NCBI RefSeq assembly: GCF_018882085.1
Contig: NZ_JACVPB010000001.1
Coordinates: 248,001 to 312,000, forward strand
DNA: 64,000 bases
Origin: Polynucleobacter sp. AP-Reno-20A-A9
GTDB taxonomy: Bacteria > Pseudomonadota > Gammaproteobacteria > Burkholderiales > Burkholderiaceae
Direction: 5' to 3'
In this document: in pieces, positions 18,316 through 31,328 of the stretch
Position numbering within the stretch: the stretch's first letter is position 1
How the letters are laid out: each line of letters opens with the position of its first letter
The notes under the pieces: model-generated
Database searches by the model: none
What the model saw: only the letters and a program-made list of their open reading frames with translations
What the model was told of the DNA's origin: nothing
Position numbers and translations under genes: made by a program

Positions 18316-18358
18316 TACTGCAATATAGCCAATTAATTTTCCAGAGACCACTTTTACG

Positions 18359-20350
18359 ATGTCAAATCTTCAAATTCGTATGGCCAATGCCATTCGCGCC
18401 TTATCCATGGATGCGGTACAGCAGGCAAATTCAGGTCACCCTGGTATGCCAATGGGTATGGCAGATATTGCTGTCGGTCTTTGGAATGAACATTTAAAAC
18501 ATAACCCAACTGATCCACATTGGATTGATCGTGATCGTTTTGTTTTATCCAATGGTCATGGCTCGATGTTGTTGTATTCACTCTTACATCTTTCCGGTTA
18601 CGACTTGCCGATTGAAGAATTGAAAAATTTCCGTCAATTGCATAGCAAAACGCCAGGACATCCTGAGTACGGAATTACTCCCGGTGTGGAAACAACCACT
18701 GGTCCATTGGGACAAGGCATTTCCAACGCAGTTGGTATGGCGCTTGCCGAAAAATTATTAGCAGAAGAATTTAATCGCCCTGGTCACAATATCGTTGACC
18801 ACTACACCTATGTCTTTTTAGGTGATGGTTGTTTAATGGAAGGTATTAGCCATGAAGTATGTTCTTTGGCTGGCACACTCAAACTCAATAAGTTAATTGC
18901 ATTGTGGGATGACAATGGCATCTCGATTGATGGCAAAGTGGTTTCTTGGTTTAACGAAGATACGCCGAAGCGCTTTGAGGCTTACGGCTGGAATGTGATT
19001 CGGGCTGTTGATGGACATGATGCAGAGGCTGTATCTGCCGCGATTGCCAAGGCTAAAAAGAGCGATAAGCCAACCCTGATCTGCTGTAAGACCGCGATTG
19101 GCCAAGGTTCACCGAATATGGCGGGTAGCGACAAGGTTCACGGTTCTCCATTGGGCGCGACAGAAATTGCTGAAACTCGTGTTGCATTGAATTGGCCTTA
19201 CGCACCATTTGAAATTCCGAAAGATATTTATGCAGCATGGGATTTTAAAAAGCGTGGTCAAGCTGCCGAGCATGAGTGGAATAAAGAATTCCAGAAATAC
19301 AAAAATAAATTTCCAGAACTTGCTGCTGAATTGCAACGTCGTATGGCAGGTGACTTATCTAAAGATTTTTCATCCACATTAAATGCGTACTTAAAAACTT
19401 GCCAATCTAAAGCAGAAACCATTGCGACTCGTAAAGCAAGTCAGAACGCGATCGAAGCTTTGGCACCTGCTTTGCCAGAATTTATGGGTGGCTCTGCTGA
19501 CTTAACGGGATCGAACCTGACTAATTGGTCAACATGCAAAGCCGTGCGCGCCGATCAATGGGGCAACCATATTAATTACGGCGTTCGTGAATTTGGTATG
19601 AGCGCTATCATGAACGGCATTGCATTGCATGGTGGTTACATCCCATTCGGTGGCACATTCTTAACCTTCTCCGATTACAGTCGTAACGCTTTGCGCATGG
19701 CTGCTTTGATGAAATTGCGCAGTATTTTTGTCTTTACCCACGACTCAATCGGTTTGGGTGAGGATGGCCCAACCCATCAGTCTGTGGAGCATGTAGCTAG
19801 CTTACGCCTCATACCGAACCTCATGGTTTGGCGTCCTTGTGACACCACTGAGAGCGCCGTAGCCTGGGGTTCAGCCATTGAGCGTAAAAATGGTCCTAGC
19901 GCCCTGATCTTTAGTCGTCAAAACTGCCCATTTGTATCTCGTACCCCTGCACAAATTAAAGAAATCTCACGTGGCGGTTACGTTTTGCGTGATCCTTCTG
20001 GCAAGATTGATGCAGTCATTATTGCGACTGGTTCTGAAATTGCGCTTGCATTACAAACTGCAGAGCGCTTAGAGGCTGAAGGTTTAGGAGTTCGAGTGGT
20101 TTCGATACCCTCAACGACTGTCTTTGATCAACAAGATGCTGCCTACAAAGCAAAAGTATTGCCTGCGAATATTCCACGCATTGCAGTTGAAGCAGGCGTG
20201 AGTGATTTCTGGTGGAAATATGGTTGCGCAGCAGTTCATGGCGTGGATACTTTTGGTGAATCAGCACCAGCACCAGTGCTGTATGAATATTTTGGTTTAA
20301 CGGCTGATCAGATTGCAAAGACAGTTAAACAATGCATCGAAAAGAAATAA
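18359..20350 (+). CDS. tkt: Transketolase
   Basis: Transketolase moves two-carbon units between sugar phosphates with thiamine diphosphate, linking the pentose phosphate pathway and glycolysis. The 663 residues include [13 protein letters not shown] at the N-terminus, the ThDP motif [14 protein letters not shown] with the closing [19 protein letters not shown], and the C-terminal half with [27 protein letters not shown] and [12 protein letters not shown]. gapA follows 54 bp later, an arrangement that places two central-carbon genes together. A short tandem repeat covers the stop codon. Confidence 0.97.
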   Translation: MSNLQIRMANAIRALSMDAVQQANSGHPGMPMGMADIAVGLWNEHLKHNPTDPHWIDRDRFVLSNGHGSMLLYSLLHLSGYDLPIEELKNFRQLHSKTPGHPEYGITPGVETTTGPLGQGISNAVGMALAEKLLAEEFNRPGHNIVDHYTYVFLGDGCLMEGISHEVCSLAGTLKLNKLIALWDDNGISIDGKVVSWFNEDTPKRFEAYGWNVIRAVDGHDAEAVSAAIAKAKKSDKPTLICCKTAIGQGSPNMAGSDKVHGSPLGATEIAETRVALNWPYAPFEIPKDIYAAWDFKKRGQAAEHEWNKEFQKYKNKFPELAAELQRRMAGDLSKDFSSTLNAYLKTCQSKAETIATRKASQNAIEALAPALPEFMGGSADLTGSNLTNWSTCKAVRADQWGNHINYGVREFGMSAIMNGIALHGGYIPFGGTFLTFSDYSRNALRMAALMKLRSIFVFTHDSIGLGEDGPTHQSVEHVASLRLIPNLMVWRPCDTTESAVAWGSAIERKNGPSALIFSRQNCPFVSRTPAQIKEISRGGYVLRDPSGKIDAVIIATGSEIALALQTAERLEAEGLGVRVVSIPSTTVFDQQDAAYKAKVLPANIPRIAVEAGVSDFWWKYGCAAVHGVDTFGESAPAPVLYEYFGLTADQIAKTVKQCIEKK

Positions 20351-20374
20351 AGCAAAGCGCGAAATAAAGCAAAG
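20344..20374. repeat. 14-bp direct repeat spanning the tkt stop codon
   Basis: GAAATAAAGCAAAG occurs at 20344-20357, including the TAA stop of tkt, and again at 20361-20374, a period of 17 bp. It is seen directly in the sequence and is most simply a small tandem duplication in the tkt-gapA spacer. Confidence 0.8.
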
Positions 20375-20404
20375 TACAAATTCAATATTAGTAAGGGGAA
20401 ATAA

Positions 20405-21433
20405 ATGACAATTCGTGTCGCAATTAATGGTTATGGGCGTATTGGCCGCATGGTATTGCGTGCTTTGTATGAAGATCAAGTAAATGGGAAGCCACGTCGT
20501 GATATCAAGATCGTCGCAATTAATGCGATGGGTGATATTGCAATCAATGCCCACCTTACAAAATATGACTCTGCTCATGGCCGCTTCCCAGCAGACGTAT
20601 CTGTTGATGGTGACTGCATGGTGGTCAATGGTGACCGCATCAAAATGTTCTGCACACGTAATCCTGCAGAAACCCCATGGGGTGAGTTAGATGTTGATTT
20701 GGTTTTGGAATGTACTGGTAAGTTCACTTCAAAAGAAAAAGCCATGATTCATATTGAGCAGGGCGCGAAGAAAGTATTGATTTCTGCTCCTGGTGAAAAA
20801 GATGTGGATGCAACGATTGTGTATGGTGTAAATCAAAATGTATTGAAGCCAAGCGATGTTGTTGTATCGAATGCAAGTTGCACTACCAACTGTTTGGCTC
20901 CATTAGTGAAGCCGCTTTTAGAAAAGATTGGCATTGAATCTGGTTTGATGACAACGATTCATGCATTCACAAACGATCAGGTGTTGACTGATGTGTATCA
21001 CAAGGATATGCGTCGCGCACGTTCTGCCGTTACCAGCATGATCCCAACGAAGACGGGTGCTGCTAAGGCGGTTGGTTTAGTTCTGCCAGCTTTGGCAGGT
21101 CGCTTTGATGGTTTTGCGATGCGCGTACCAGTCATCAACGTTTCTGTTGTGGATCTGACTTTTGCTGCAAGTCGCGCCACCAGCGTTGACGAAGTCAATG
21201 CCATCCTCAAGACCGCTAGCGAAGGCGAGCTTAAAGGTATTTTGGGCTTCAACACTTTGCCCTTGGTATCCATCGACTTTAATCACGACCCACGCCCAAG
21301 TATTTACGACGCCTCCCAAACTCGCGTTTCTGCAGATGGCAAGCTAGTGAAAGTATTGGCTTGGTATGACAACGAATGGGGTTATTCAGTGCAGATGCTG
21401 AATGCTGCAGAAGCATTAATGGCTGTAAAGTAA
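20405..21433 (+). CDS. gapA: Glyceraldehyde-3-phosphate dehydrogenase, type I
   Basis: GapA oxidises glyceraldehyde-3-phosphate to 1,3-bisphosphoglycerate. The 342-residue protein has [14 protein letters not shown] at the NAD-binding start, the active-site [12 protein letters not shown] with Cys159, and the catalytic His in [10 protein letters not shown]. It ends with [14 protein letters not shown] [14 protein letters not shown] lies before the ATG (AAGGGGAAATAAATG). It follows tkt on the plus strand and is closed by a symmetrical hairpin shared with fur. Confidence 0.97.
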   Translation: MTIRVAINGYGRIGRMVLRALYEDQVNGKPRRDIKIVAINAMGDIAINAHLTKYDSAHGRFPADVSVDGDCMVVNGDRIKMFCTRNPAETPWGELDVDLVLECTGKFTSKEKAMIHIEQGAKKVLISAPGEKDVDATIVYGVNQNVLKPSDVVVSNASCTTNCLAPLVKPLLEKIGIESGLMTTIHAFTNDQVLTDVYHKDMRRARSAVTSMIPTKTGAAKAVGLVLPALAGRFDGFAMRVPVINVSVVDLTFAASRATSVDEVNAILKTASEGELKGILGFNTLPLVSIDFNHDPRPSIYDASQTRVSADGKLVKVLAWYDNEWGYSVQMLNAAEALMAVK

Positions 21434-21512
21434 GAAAAATAGATAAAAGTATCTAAGAGTATCTAAAAGTTGTTAAAAAAACCTTAAATCTTACTTTTAG
21501 GCTTAACTTTGT

Positions 21513-21541
21513 AAAAAAGACCTCAATTTGAGGTCTTTTTT
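21513..21541. terminator. Symmetrical rho-independent terminator between gapA and fur
   Basis: Six A residues, a GACCTCA stem, a short loop, TGAGGTC and six T residues form a classic hairpin that reads the same on both strands. It can terminate gapA from the left and fur from the right. It lies 80 bp after the gapA stop and 38 bp after the fur stop. Confidence 0.9.
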
Positions 21542-21578
21542 GCTTCTACAGTTCTGAAAACTGTTTACTTTGGCTGTG

Positions 21579-22031
21579 TTATTTAGCTTGTTTGTTGCGG
21601 CAATTTTTCTTTAAGCAATGGCCATACATGGCTAAAGAATGCTCTTGGAGCTTAAAACCGAGGTTTTTGGCAATATCACGCTGCCTTTTTTCAATAGCTT
21701 CGTCCACAAACTCCTCAACATGGCCACAATCAATGCAAACCAGATGGTCATGATGCTGACCCTCATTGAGTTCGTAGATAGCCCTGCTATCGCCTTTGCT
21801 GGATTCGAAATGGCTACGGAGCAATAGGCCGGCTCGCTCAAACTGGGTAAGCACCCGGTAAACCGTTGCCAAACCGATCTCTTTATCTTCTTTGGCTAGG
21901 GCCATAAAGACATCTTCAGCGCTAAAGTGCGTCCCGCCGTTTTGATGAAAAAAATCGAGGATTTTCATCCTTGGACCGGTAGCTTTTAGGCCAATATCGC
22001 GTAAATCTTCAGGGGTAGGGTTTTGGGTCAT
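21579..22031 (-). CDS. fur: Ferric uptake regulator
   Basis: Fur is a dimeric Fe(II)-dependent repressor of iron-uptake genes. Visible are the winged-helix part (GLKATGPRMKILDFFHQ, EIGLATVYRVLTQFERAGLL), the metal-binding HFSAEDVF and GQHHDHLVCIDCGHVEEF, and the C-terminal CLKKNC. The frame is open to an ATG at 22082, but MTQNPTPEDLRDIGLK at 22031 is the family-like start, giving 150 residues. It is divergent from bamE, the usual betaproteobacterial arrangement. Confidence 0.95.
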   Translation of the reverse strand: MTQNPTPEDLRDIGLKATGPRMKILDFFHQNGGTHFSAEDVFMALAKEDKEIGLATVYRVLTQFERAGLLLRSHFESSKGDSRAIYELNEGQHHDHLVCIDCGHVEEFVDEAIEKRQRDIAKNLGFKLQEHSLAMYGHCLKKNCRNKQAK

Positions 22032-22080
22032 ATTTATGGCATTGGGAGCTAAAATCAATGTCTTAATGATACGGCCAGCC

Positions 22081-22797
22081 ATGCAAAATTGCCTTGAACT
22101 TTTTACCCGCCTTTTGAACCCGTTTTTGAAGGGTATCTATTCCCCCGTTAGATTGGGACTAGTATCTTTCGCTCTGCTGGGATTGATGGGGGTAGTTGGG
22201 TGTACTTCTGCAGTTGATGAAACTCAACGCGCCTGGATGAATAAGATTTTTAGACCTTATGTTCCGGATGTTGTACAAGGCAACTTTATTTCTAGCGAGC
22301 AGTACGCTAAGTTGCAATTAGGTATGACTCGTGAGCAAGTGCGTCAAATTTTAGGCACACCATTATTAGCAAGTTACTTCCATGCAAATCGCTGGGATTA
22401 TATTTTTGAATTTAAGCGCTCTGGTCAAGTTGTCGGTAAAGACCGTCATGTGACCATATTTTTTGATGGCGACAAAGTAGTGAAGTTTGAAGGCGATGCT
22501 TTGCCAACCGAAGTTGAGATGGTTGCCGAGATCGATAACTACGCTAAAACTAAGCGCTCGTTCTGGGATGTCATTACGGGGTCCAATAAGCCGCCGGTCA
22601 CGCCACCATTACAGCAACCTGAGCTGATGGTGCCAAGTAAAACGGATAATTTGGCAGCTGGTGCAGCCATACCACCAGCCACTACTGGCAGTTCATTCTG
22701 GGACTTTTTTAGTTTTTCTAAAAAGGATCCCAATGTTCAGCCTCAGCCTTTAGGGCCTGGCGCTCTCAATGTTCCGCAGGCTAGTGAAGCCAAGTAA
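22081..22797 (+). CDS. bamE: Outer-membrane assembly lipoprotein BamE (SmpA/OmlA family)
   Basis: BamE is a lipoprotein of the BAM complex that inserts outer-membrane beta-barrels. From the ATG at 22081 there are 238 residues: a hydrophobic signal (about 23-40) ending in a lipobox-like GVVGC (Cys41), then the SmpA/OmlA domain with KLQLGMTREQVRQILGTPLL and FHANRWDYIFEFKR. A long Pro/Ser-rich C-terminal tail (about residues 165-238) extends beyond the core family. In-frame ATGs at 22036 and 22066 are also possible, but they would leave almost no room for the fur/bamE promoters. Confidence 0.9.
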   Translation: MQNCLELFTRLLNPFLKGIYSPVRLGLVSFALLGLMGVVGCTSAVDETQRAWMNKIFRPYVPDVVQGNFISSEQYAKLQLGMTREQVRQILGTPLLASYFHANRWDYIFEFKRSGQVVGKDRHVTIFFDGDKVVKFEGDALPTEVEMVAEIDNYAKTKRSFWDVITGSNKPPVTPPLQQPELMVPSKTDNLAAGAAIPPATTGSSFWDFFSFSKKDPNVQPQPLGPGALNVPQASEAK

Positions 22798-22862
22798 AAA
22801 TTACTTATGTGTTGATGCTGAAGTGAGTTCCTTTGGCAACTTTTAATCAGAAGCGAAGAAAA

Positions 22863-23666
22863 ATGATGAAGATTGCAATTGCAGGCGCAACAGGCCGTAT
22901 GGGTAAGATGTTGATTGAGGCTGTTCTCAATACAGCTGATGCACAGTTGGTTGGTGCGCTTGAACATAATGCGTGCCCACAGTTGGGTGAAGATGCTGGT
23001 GCCTTCTTGGGCAAAAAGACTGGCGTACAGATTTCTTCTGATGTCGATCAGGTTTTAGCCAATGCCCAATTCTTAATTGACTTCACTAGGCCTGAAGGCA
23101 CTATGGCCCATTTGGCTGTTGCTGAAAAGACCGGTACCAAAATGATTATTGGTACCACTGGTCTGACTACCGAACAAATTGCGAGTTTGAAAAAAGCTTC
23201 CGAAAAATTAGCAATTGTTTTTGCGCCAAACATGAGTGTGGGTGTGAATGCGACTTTTAAGTTGCTGGAGATCGCAGCAAAGATGCTCAATCAAGGTTAT
23301 GACATTGAGATTATTGAGGCTCATCACAAGCATAAGGTGGATGCCCCTTCTGGTACGGCGCTTAAGATGGGCGAAGTAATTGCGGATGCTTTAGGTGAAA
23401 AGCTCGATGACGTTGCTGTGTATGCACGCGAAGGTCATACCGGTGAGCGCAAAGAAGGCTCAATCGGTTTTGCAACGATTCGTGGTGGCGATATTGTTGG
23501 TGACCACACTGTGTTATTTGCAGGTGATGGTGAGCGCATTGAAATCAGTCATAAATCCTCAAGCCGTCAGTCCTATGCTCAAGGTTCATTGCGCGCAGCC
23601 CGTTTCTTGCAAAACCAAAGTGCTGGTTTATTCGATATGCAAGATGTTCTCGGCTTGCGCAAATAA
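22863..23666 (+). CDS. dapB: 4-hydroxy-tetrahydrodipicolinate reductase
   Basis: DapB reduces the dihydrodipicolinate intermediate in lysine and meso-diaminopimelate synthesis. The family start [15 protein letters not shown] carries the NAD(P) loop. [23 protein letters not shown] and the signature [17 protein letters not shown] are present, and the C-terminal substrate region includes [17 protein letters not shown]. The open frame begins at 22833, but MMKIAIAG at 22863 follows a purine-rich AAGCGAAGAA site and gives 267 residues, the normal length. It lies between bamE and leuS. Confidence 0.96.
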   Translation: MMKIAIAGATGRMGKMLIEAVLNTADAQLVGALEHNACPQLGEDAGAFLGKKTGVQISSDVDQVLANAQFLIDFTRPEGTMAHLAVAEKTGTKMIIGTTGLTTEQIASLKKASEKLAIVFAPNMSVGVNATFKLLEIAAKMLNQGYDIEIIEAHHKHKVDAPSGTALKMGEVIADALGEKLDDVAVYAREGHTGERKEGSIGFATIRGGDIVGDHTVLFAGDGERIEISHKSSSRQSYAQGSLRAARFLQNQSAGLFDMQDVLGLRK

Positions 23667-23705
23667 TTAGTCAATCAATTAAAAATAGAAGAAAAGAGTT
23701 GCTGA

Positions 23706-26381
<2,676 letters not shown>

Positions 26382-26396
26382 ATAGAAAAAAGAGAC

Positions 26397-26924
26397 ATGA
26401 GCGTAAATTCCCTTCGTCGTGCAATGCTAGGCTTAATTGCTACTGCTCCATTAGGTGGATTGATCGCTTGTGGCTATCGCTTGCGAGGCATGGTGGATTT
26501 GCCGTTTAAGGTGATTGCCATTACCGGTAATCCATCCCCACCTCTCAGGGCAGACTTGCAGACAGCGATTTTGACCGGCACCGATGCCAAAGTAGCTATT
26601 AATCCGAAAGATGCAGATCTCATCTTGGAAATTACCAACGACATTAATGGTCGTGAGATTTTGGCTTACAACTCGAATGGTCAGGTATCTGCATATCGCC
26701 TCAATATTCGGGTTGGCTTTAGAGCTTTTGATTTAGCTGGAGCAGAAATCGTGCCTGAGGCAGAGATTTACATGACTCGCGATATGGACTTCACTGTCTC
26801 TACGGTTTTGGCTACTGATGTTCAAATTCAGCAATTCTTAACTCTCATGCGTAAAGACTTGGCTATTCAGATCTTACGTCGTGTTGCTGCTGCCGCAAGA
26901 GCGCCGCAAGCAAGAGCATTTTAG
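26397..26924 (+). CDS. lptE: LPS-assembly lipoprotein LptE
   Basis: LptE is the outer-membrane lipoprotein that plugs LptD during LPS export. The 175-residue protein has a signal peptide with lipobox LIAC (Cys25) followed by GYRLRG, the typical start of mature LptE. ADLILEITNDINGREIL and a C-terminal helix region (TDVQIQQFLTLMRKDLAIQI) agree with the family. It is 15 bp after leuS and 14 bp before holA, the standard leuS-lptE-holA context, which supports the call. Confidence 0.92.
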   Translation: MSVNSLRRAMLGLIATAPLGGLIACGYRLRGMVDLPFKVIAITGNPSPPLRADLQTAILTGTDAKVAINPKDADLILEITNDINGREILAYNSNGQVSAYRLNIRVGFRAFDLAGAEIVPEAEIYMTRDMDFTVSTVLATDVQIQQFLTLMRKDLAIQILRRVAAAARAPQARAF

Positions 26925-26938
26925 AGGTGAATTAAGGC

Positions 26939-28000
26939 ATGGTTAAAGTTGATGCCTTGCAGGTGCACCTCAAGTCTTTGAGTTCTGGTGGTGCAATGTT
27001 GCCACTCTATATCTTTAGTGGCGATGAGCCGCTGTTGATGATGGAGGCTATGGATCAATTACGAGCTTCTGCTAAGAAACAAAACTTCACCGAACGTGAG
27101 GTGTTATTACAGGAGCGAGGATTTGATTGGAGCGCTCTGCTGAATGCAGGTCAGACAATGTCTTTGTTTGGTGACAAGCGTTGGGTCGAGTTGCGCATTC
27201 CAACTGGTAAGCCTGGGCGCGATGGCGCCGATGCTTTAAAACAATTCGCTGCTCAAATTGCTTCGCAATCAGTTGGGTCTGATGGTCCGGATACCGTTGT
27301 CTGTATTGTGTTGCCTCGCTTGGATGGCAAGACTAAGACTTCTGCGTGGTTCAGCGCTTTGGACGATGCCGGAATGGCTATTCAGATAGATTCTTTGGAT
27401 CGCAGCCATTTGCCACAGTGGATCGCGGGACGACTCAAGCGCCAAGATCAAGAGGTTGAGGCAGGACCGGAGGGTCAGCGCGCACTTGAGTTTATTGCCG
27501 ATCAGGTAGAAGGCAACTTGATTGCTGCTCATCAAGAAATATTGAAATTAGGTTTGTTATATCCAGTCGGAAAATTGACTGAGGAGCAAATTCGGTCATC
27601 CATTTTGAAGGTGGCGCGCTACAACGTCTTTGAATTGACTGAGGCAATGCTGGCTGGAGATCTGGCTAGGCTAAATCGCATGCTTGATGGCCTCAAAGGT
27701 GAGGGTGAACCGCTAGTATTGATTCTGTGGAGCGTAACTGAAGAGCTTCGGATACTATCTAAATTAAAGGCTGCAAGCGATGCTGGTGAATCAGTGCAGA
27801 ACTTGATGCGGGCCAACCGAATTTGGGGAAATAAAGAACGTTTATACCCGGCAGCATTAAGAAGGGTTCAGCCCCTCAAGCTGCGAAGAGCGATGCAGGT
27901 TGCGGCAGGATTGGATCGCCAAGTAAAGGGTTTGCATGCGGCTGAATTACCTGCCGATCCATGGGATGGTTTGCGTTTAGTTGGAAATTTACTCCGTTAA
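26939..28000 (+). CDS. holA: DNA polymerase III subunit delta
   Basis: HolA is the clamp-loader subunit that opens the beta sliding clamp. The 353-residue protein has the N-terminal nucleotide-binding-like fold with PLYIFSGDEPLLMMEAMDQLR, the beta-binding region QTMSLFGDKRWVELR, and LIAAHQEILKLGLLY and YNVFELTEAML in the central and C-terminal collar domains. It is between lptE and proA in a conserved tight operon. Confidence 0.94.
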   Translation: MVKVDALQVHLKSLSSGGAMLPLYIFSGDEPLLMMEAMDQLRASAKKQNFTEREVLLQERGFDWSALLNAGQTMSLFGDKRWVELRIPTGKPGRDGADALKQFAAQIASQSVGSDGPDTVVCIVLPRLDGKTKTSAWFSALDDAGMAIQIDSLDRSHLPQWIAGRLKRQDQEVEAGPEGQRALEFIADQVEGNLIAAHQEILKLGLLYPVGKLTEEQIRSSILKVARYNVFELTEAMLAGDLARLNRMLDGLKGEGEPLVLILWSVTEELRILSKLKAASDAGESVQNLMRANRIWGNKERLYPAALRRVQPLKLRRAMQVAAGLDRQVKGLHAAELPADPWDGLRLVGNLLR

Positions 28001-28018
28001 GAAATAAGAGATTAAGAA

Positions 28019-29296
28019 ATGAGTTCATCCATTCAAGAAATGATGCAAGACATTGGGATGCGAGCACGTGCCGCATCGCGTGCAATGGCGCGCGCATCAA
28101 GTGAGCAAAAGAATCAGGCTTTATTACATATTGCTAAAGTAGTTCGTCAGCAAGCCGCTGAAATTCAGAGGATTAATCAAGTGGATGTAGAGCGCGCAAA
28201 AGGCAATGGGCAGGATCCTGCTTTTGTTGATCGCCTAACTATGACCCCTAAAACGATTGAAACCATGGCTTTGGGTCTAGAGCAAATTGTTTCTTTAGAT
28301 GATCCGATTGGCAAGATTTCCGCTTTGCAAAAGCAGACTTCCGGCATTGAGTTGGGTCAGATGCGCGTACCTTTGGGTGTGATTGGCATCATTTATGAGT
28401 CTCGCCCAAACGTCACTATTGATGCGGCCGCCTTATGCTTAAAGTCTGGCAATGCCGTGATATTGCGTGGTGGTTCCGAAGCAATTGATTCAAATACTTT
28501 GTTAGCCCAGATTATTCAAGAGGGTCTGGCTGCTGCCGGCTTACCTAAAGATGCTGTGCAAGTGGTGACTACTACCGATCGTAGCGCCGTCGGTGAGATG
28601 ATCACCATGACCCAATATATTGATGTGATCGTGCCTCGCGGCGGTAAGAGTTTAATTGCCCGCCTTATGGCTGAAGCGCGTGTGCCTATGATTAAGCACT
28701 TAGATGGAATTTGTCATACTTATATTGATGCTGATGCAGACATAGCAATGGCAGTGAAGGTATGTGATAACGCCAAGACTCAACGCTACGCCCCTTGCAA
28801 TGCAATGGAGACCTTGCTAGTTAATCAAGAGGTCGCAGGAAAAGTGTTGCCAACGCTTTGCAAGATTTATCAAGACAAAGGCGTGGAGCTTCGGGTCGAT
28901 AGTTTGACTCGCAAAACGCTTGAGGCAAATGGATTTCAGAATCTAGTCGATGCAAATGAAGAAGATTGGCAAACTGAATACTTGGCCCCAATCCTGTCGA
29001 TTAAGACGGTGGCTAATATCGACGAGGCCATGAACCATATAGAGCAATATGGCAGCAAGCATACGGATGCCATTATTACTAATAACAAAGCACAGGCTGA
29101 TCGCTTCTTGCGTGAAGTAGATAGCGCGAGCGTGATGGTTAATGCGAGCACCCGCTTTGCGGATGGCTTTGAATATGGCCTAGGGGCTGAAATCGGCATC
29201 TCTAATGACAAATTGCATGCTCGTGGCCCTGTAGGCCTTGATGGATTGACCTCATTGAAGTATGTGGTCATGGGTCATGGTGAGATTCGGACATAA
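28019..29296 (+). CDS. proA: Glutamate-5-semialdehyde dehydrogenase
   Basis: ProA (gamma-glutamyl phosphate reductase) makes glutamate-5-semialdehyde in proline synthesis. The 425 residues contain [28 protein letters not shown], the signature VPRGGKSLI and the catalytic Cys in [16 protein letters not shown], followed by [21 protein letters not shown]. It is 18 bp after holA. proB is not in the window. Confidence 0.96.
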   Translation: MSSSIQEMMQDIGMRARAASRAMARASSEQKNQALLHIAKVVRQQAAEIQRINQVDVERAKGNGQDPAFVDRLTMTPKTIETMALGLEQIVSLDDPIGKISALQKQTSGIELGQMRVPLGVIGIIYESRPNVTIDAAALCLKSGNAVILRGGSEAIDSNTLLAQIIQEGLAAAGLPKDAVQVVTTTDRSAVGEMITMTQYIDVIVPRGGKSLIARLMAEARVPMIKHLDGICHTYIDADADIAMAVKVCDNAKTQRYAPCNAMETLLVNQEVAGKVLPTLCKIYQDKGVELRVDSLTRKTLEANGFQNLVDANEEDWQTEYLAPILSIKTVANIDEAMNHIEQYGSKHTDAIITNNKAQADRFLREVDSASVMVNASTRFADGFEYGLGAEIGISNDKLHARGPVGLDGLTSLKYVVMGHGEIRT

Positions 29297-29325
29297 CGTA
29301 AAAAGATAAATAGAACAAACTACAT

Positions 29326-29751
29326 ATGAGCAACGCCTACCTCTGGGTAAAAACCTTTCACATCGTCTTCATTACCTCTTGGTTCGCCGGTTTGTTTTAC
29401 CTGCCCAGAATTTTTGTGAACTTGGCTGAAGAGAAAAACTCTGAGGCATATGCTCGTCTTTTGGGTATGGCTGATCGCCTCTTTCGATTCATGACAATCT
29501 TGGCTGTGCCGGCGGTACTACTAGGTCTGACGCTATGGCTTTACTTTGGCATTGGCGCTGGCGATATCTGGATGCACGCCAAATTGTTCTTGGTAATTTT
29601 GGTGATTGGGTATCACCATGCCTGTTTAAGTCTGCTTAAGAAGTTTCGCGCAGGCGTCAACAAGCGATCTGGTGTTTGGTTTCGTTGGTTTAATGAAGTC
29701 CCGGTGATATTGCTGGTGATTATTGTTGCCTTGGTATTGTTTAAGCCTTAA
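29326..29751 (+). CDS. hemJ: HemJ-type protoporphyrinogen oxidase (UPF0093/CopD-like membrane protein)
   Basis: A 141-residue inner-membrane protein with about four hydrophobic helices. The start YLWVKTFHIVFITSWFAGLFYLPR is the HemJ pattern, with the conserved His12 and Trp19; GDIWMHAKLFLVILVIGYHH provides the conserved Lys. HemJ oxidises protoporphyrinogen IX to protoporphyrin IX in bacteria lacking HemG/HemY. Such proteins are often labelled CopD family. hemL lies 1.8 kb downstream, which mildly supports a tetrapyrrole role. An alternative is an uncharacterised CopD-like protein. Confidence 0.8.
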   Translation: MSNAYLWVKTFHIVFITSWFAGLFYLPRIFVNLAEEKNSEAYARLLGMADRLFRFMTILAVPAVLLGLTLWLYFGIGAGDIWMHAKLFLVILVIGYHHACLSLLKKFRAGVNKRSGVWFRWFNEVPVILLVIIVALVLFKP

Positions 29752-29811
29752 GACCAACCTATAAATATTGTTTTATTTTTTTAATCCCCCCATTTAAAGA
29801 TTGTTAGCCCC

Positions 29812-31248
29812 ATGAGATTTTTTGTTGTTTGTCCAGGCGGTTTGGAAGTGCCGCTTGCCCAGGAGCTGGCAGAGATTGCTGGACGCCCAGAATGTAAGGC
29901 CTTGGGAGCATGGGTGATTGATCCTACGCCTACTAGTCCTACTGGTGGTGTTGGTCTCGCTGCGCCGATTTCTGCTGCAATGGCATTGAATTTGCATTCA
30001 CGTATTGCGAGTCGGGTGTTGTTGCAAATGGCCCAAGCACCTTATAGGCAAGAAGAAGACTTGTATAAATTGGCGAGCGGCTTGGCTTGGGAGGAGTGGT
30101 TTAGCTCAAAGCAAACGTTACGAGTGGATGTGACAGCACATCGCTCCCCATTAAAGAGCTTAAATTTTGCAACTCTCAAAATTAAAGATGCCATCGTTGA
30201 CCGTTTACGTGATGTGACTGGTGACCGCCCTAGCATTGATACCGCCTTTCCGGATGTGCGAGTGCAGGCCCATTTAACAGCCACTCAAATCACGATTTAT
30301 TTAGACACTTCCGGTGAGGCATTATTTAAGCGTGGCTGGCGCGATGAAAAAGGCGATGCACCCCTAAAGGAAAACTTAGCCGCTGGCATCTTATCGATTA
30401 CCGCTTGGAAACCAGGACAAGCTTTATTTGATCCTATGTGCGGTAGCGGCACCTTCTTAATTGAGGCTGCGCAGCTAGCATTGGCTATTCCTCCTGGCGC
30501 TATTCGTGCAGGCATGTATGGCGATGATGCCAAGCCAAGTCGATTAGCTTATCGCCCCTTGGTGACTTCCTCTCATGGCTTTGGGTTTCAGAGACTCAAG
30601 CCATTTAATGAGGCTGCTGAGCAGAAGCGCTGGGTAGATTTGAAAGAGGCGGCACTTGCTTTGATATTAGAAAAGCGTAAGCAATATCCAAGTGTTGATG
30701 CTCTGAAAATATCTGGTGGTGATATCAATGAGAAATTAGTATCGATGTTCAAAGGCAATTGGCAAAGAGCCCAATTGCCCGATCAGCCAGTAGTACGACA
30801 GGTTGATGCTTTGGCAGCCAAAGCCCCGGGTAATCTCAGCGAGGGCGTGATGTTATTGAACCCTCCTTATGGAGAGCGCTTAGTTATTAAGGGTGGACGT
30901 GGTCAGGATCACGTCTCTAGTGAAGATGCTAATTACGATGATGAACCTGATAATCGTTTTGAGTTGAATTTAGAAACTGGTCGTCAAAGTGCTAAGCGTT
31001 CAAGCCGTGAGTCTTTGAAGAAGCTTCAAGCTCAAGAAGAGCAGGATCCAAAGTTTGTGGAGTTTTTGCGTCAATTTGGACAGCATCTCAAAGAAGATTT
31101 CGGTGGCTGGAATATCTTTGTTTTGACGGCTGATATGGCTCTGCCAGGCCAGTTGCGCATCAAAGAATCCAAGCGCACACCTTTATTTAATGGTCCTTTG
31201 GAGTGCCGTTTATTCAAGTTTGAGATGCATGCCAAGCGACCAGCTTAA
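29812..31248 (+). CDS. THUMP-domain class I RNA methyltransferase (RlmL-like)
   Basis: The 478-residue protein begins with a THUMP-like RNA-binding region (CPGGLEVPLAQELAEIAG) and carries a Rossmann methyltransferase with LFDPMCGSGTFLIEAAQLA and the catalytic NPPYGERL, the N2-guanine methyltransferase pattern of RlmL/RlmK. It resembles the RlmL N-terminal half (m2G2445 of 23S rRNA) without the RlmK half. A charged insert (about 368-415) follows the NPPY motif. The exact rRNA target is an inference. A 12-bp repeat covers its stop codon. Confidence 0.85.
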   Translation: MRFFVVCPGGLEVPLAQELAEIAGRPECKALGAWVIDPTPTSPTGGVGLAAPISAAMALNLHSRIASRVLLQMAQAPYRQEEDLYKLASGLAWEEWFSSKQTLRVDVTAHRSPLKSLNFATLKIKDAIVDRLRDVTGDRPSIDTAFPDVRVQAHLTATQITIYLDTSGEALFKRGWRDEKGDAPLKENLAAGILSITAWKPGQALFDPMCGSGTFLIEAAQLALAIPPGAIRAGMYGDDAKPSRLAYRPLVTSSHGFGFQRLKPFNEAAEQKRWVDLKEAALALILEKRKQYPSVDALKISGGDINEKLVSMFKGNWQRAQLPDQPVVRQVDALAAKAPGNLSEGVMLLNPPYGERLVIKGGRGQDHVSSEDANYDDEPDNRFELNLETGRQSAKRSSRESLKKLQAQEEQDPKFVEFLRQFGQHLKEDFGGWNIFVLTADMALPGQLRIKESKRTPLFNGPLECRLFKFEMHAKRPA

Positions 31249-31290
31249 TACAGTCAAAAACCTTAAAATAAACGAGCAAGCTTAATACAG
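31242..31290. repeat. 12-bp direct repeat spanning the RlmL-like stop codon
   Basis: AGCTTAATACAG occurs at 31242-31253, containing the TAA stop of the methyltransferase gene, and again at 31279-31290 in the spacer before the rubredoxin gene. The period is 37 bp. Confidence 0.75.
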
Positions 31291-31328
31291 CTCATTCATG
31301 CAGCTAAAAATATTCGGAGATGAGGGTA

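Noticed and set aside
21448..21467. 10-bp tandem AGTATCTAA repeats after gapA
   Set aside because: It is very short, AT-rich and of two units only; probably chance or minor slippage.
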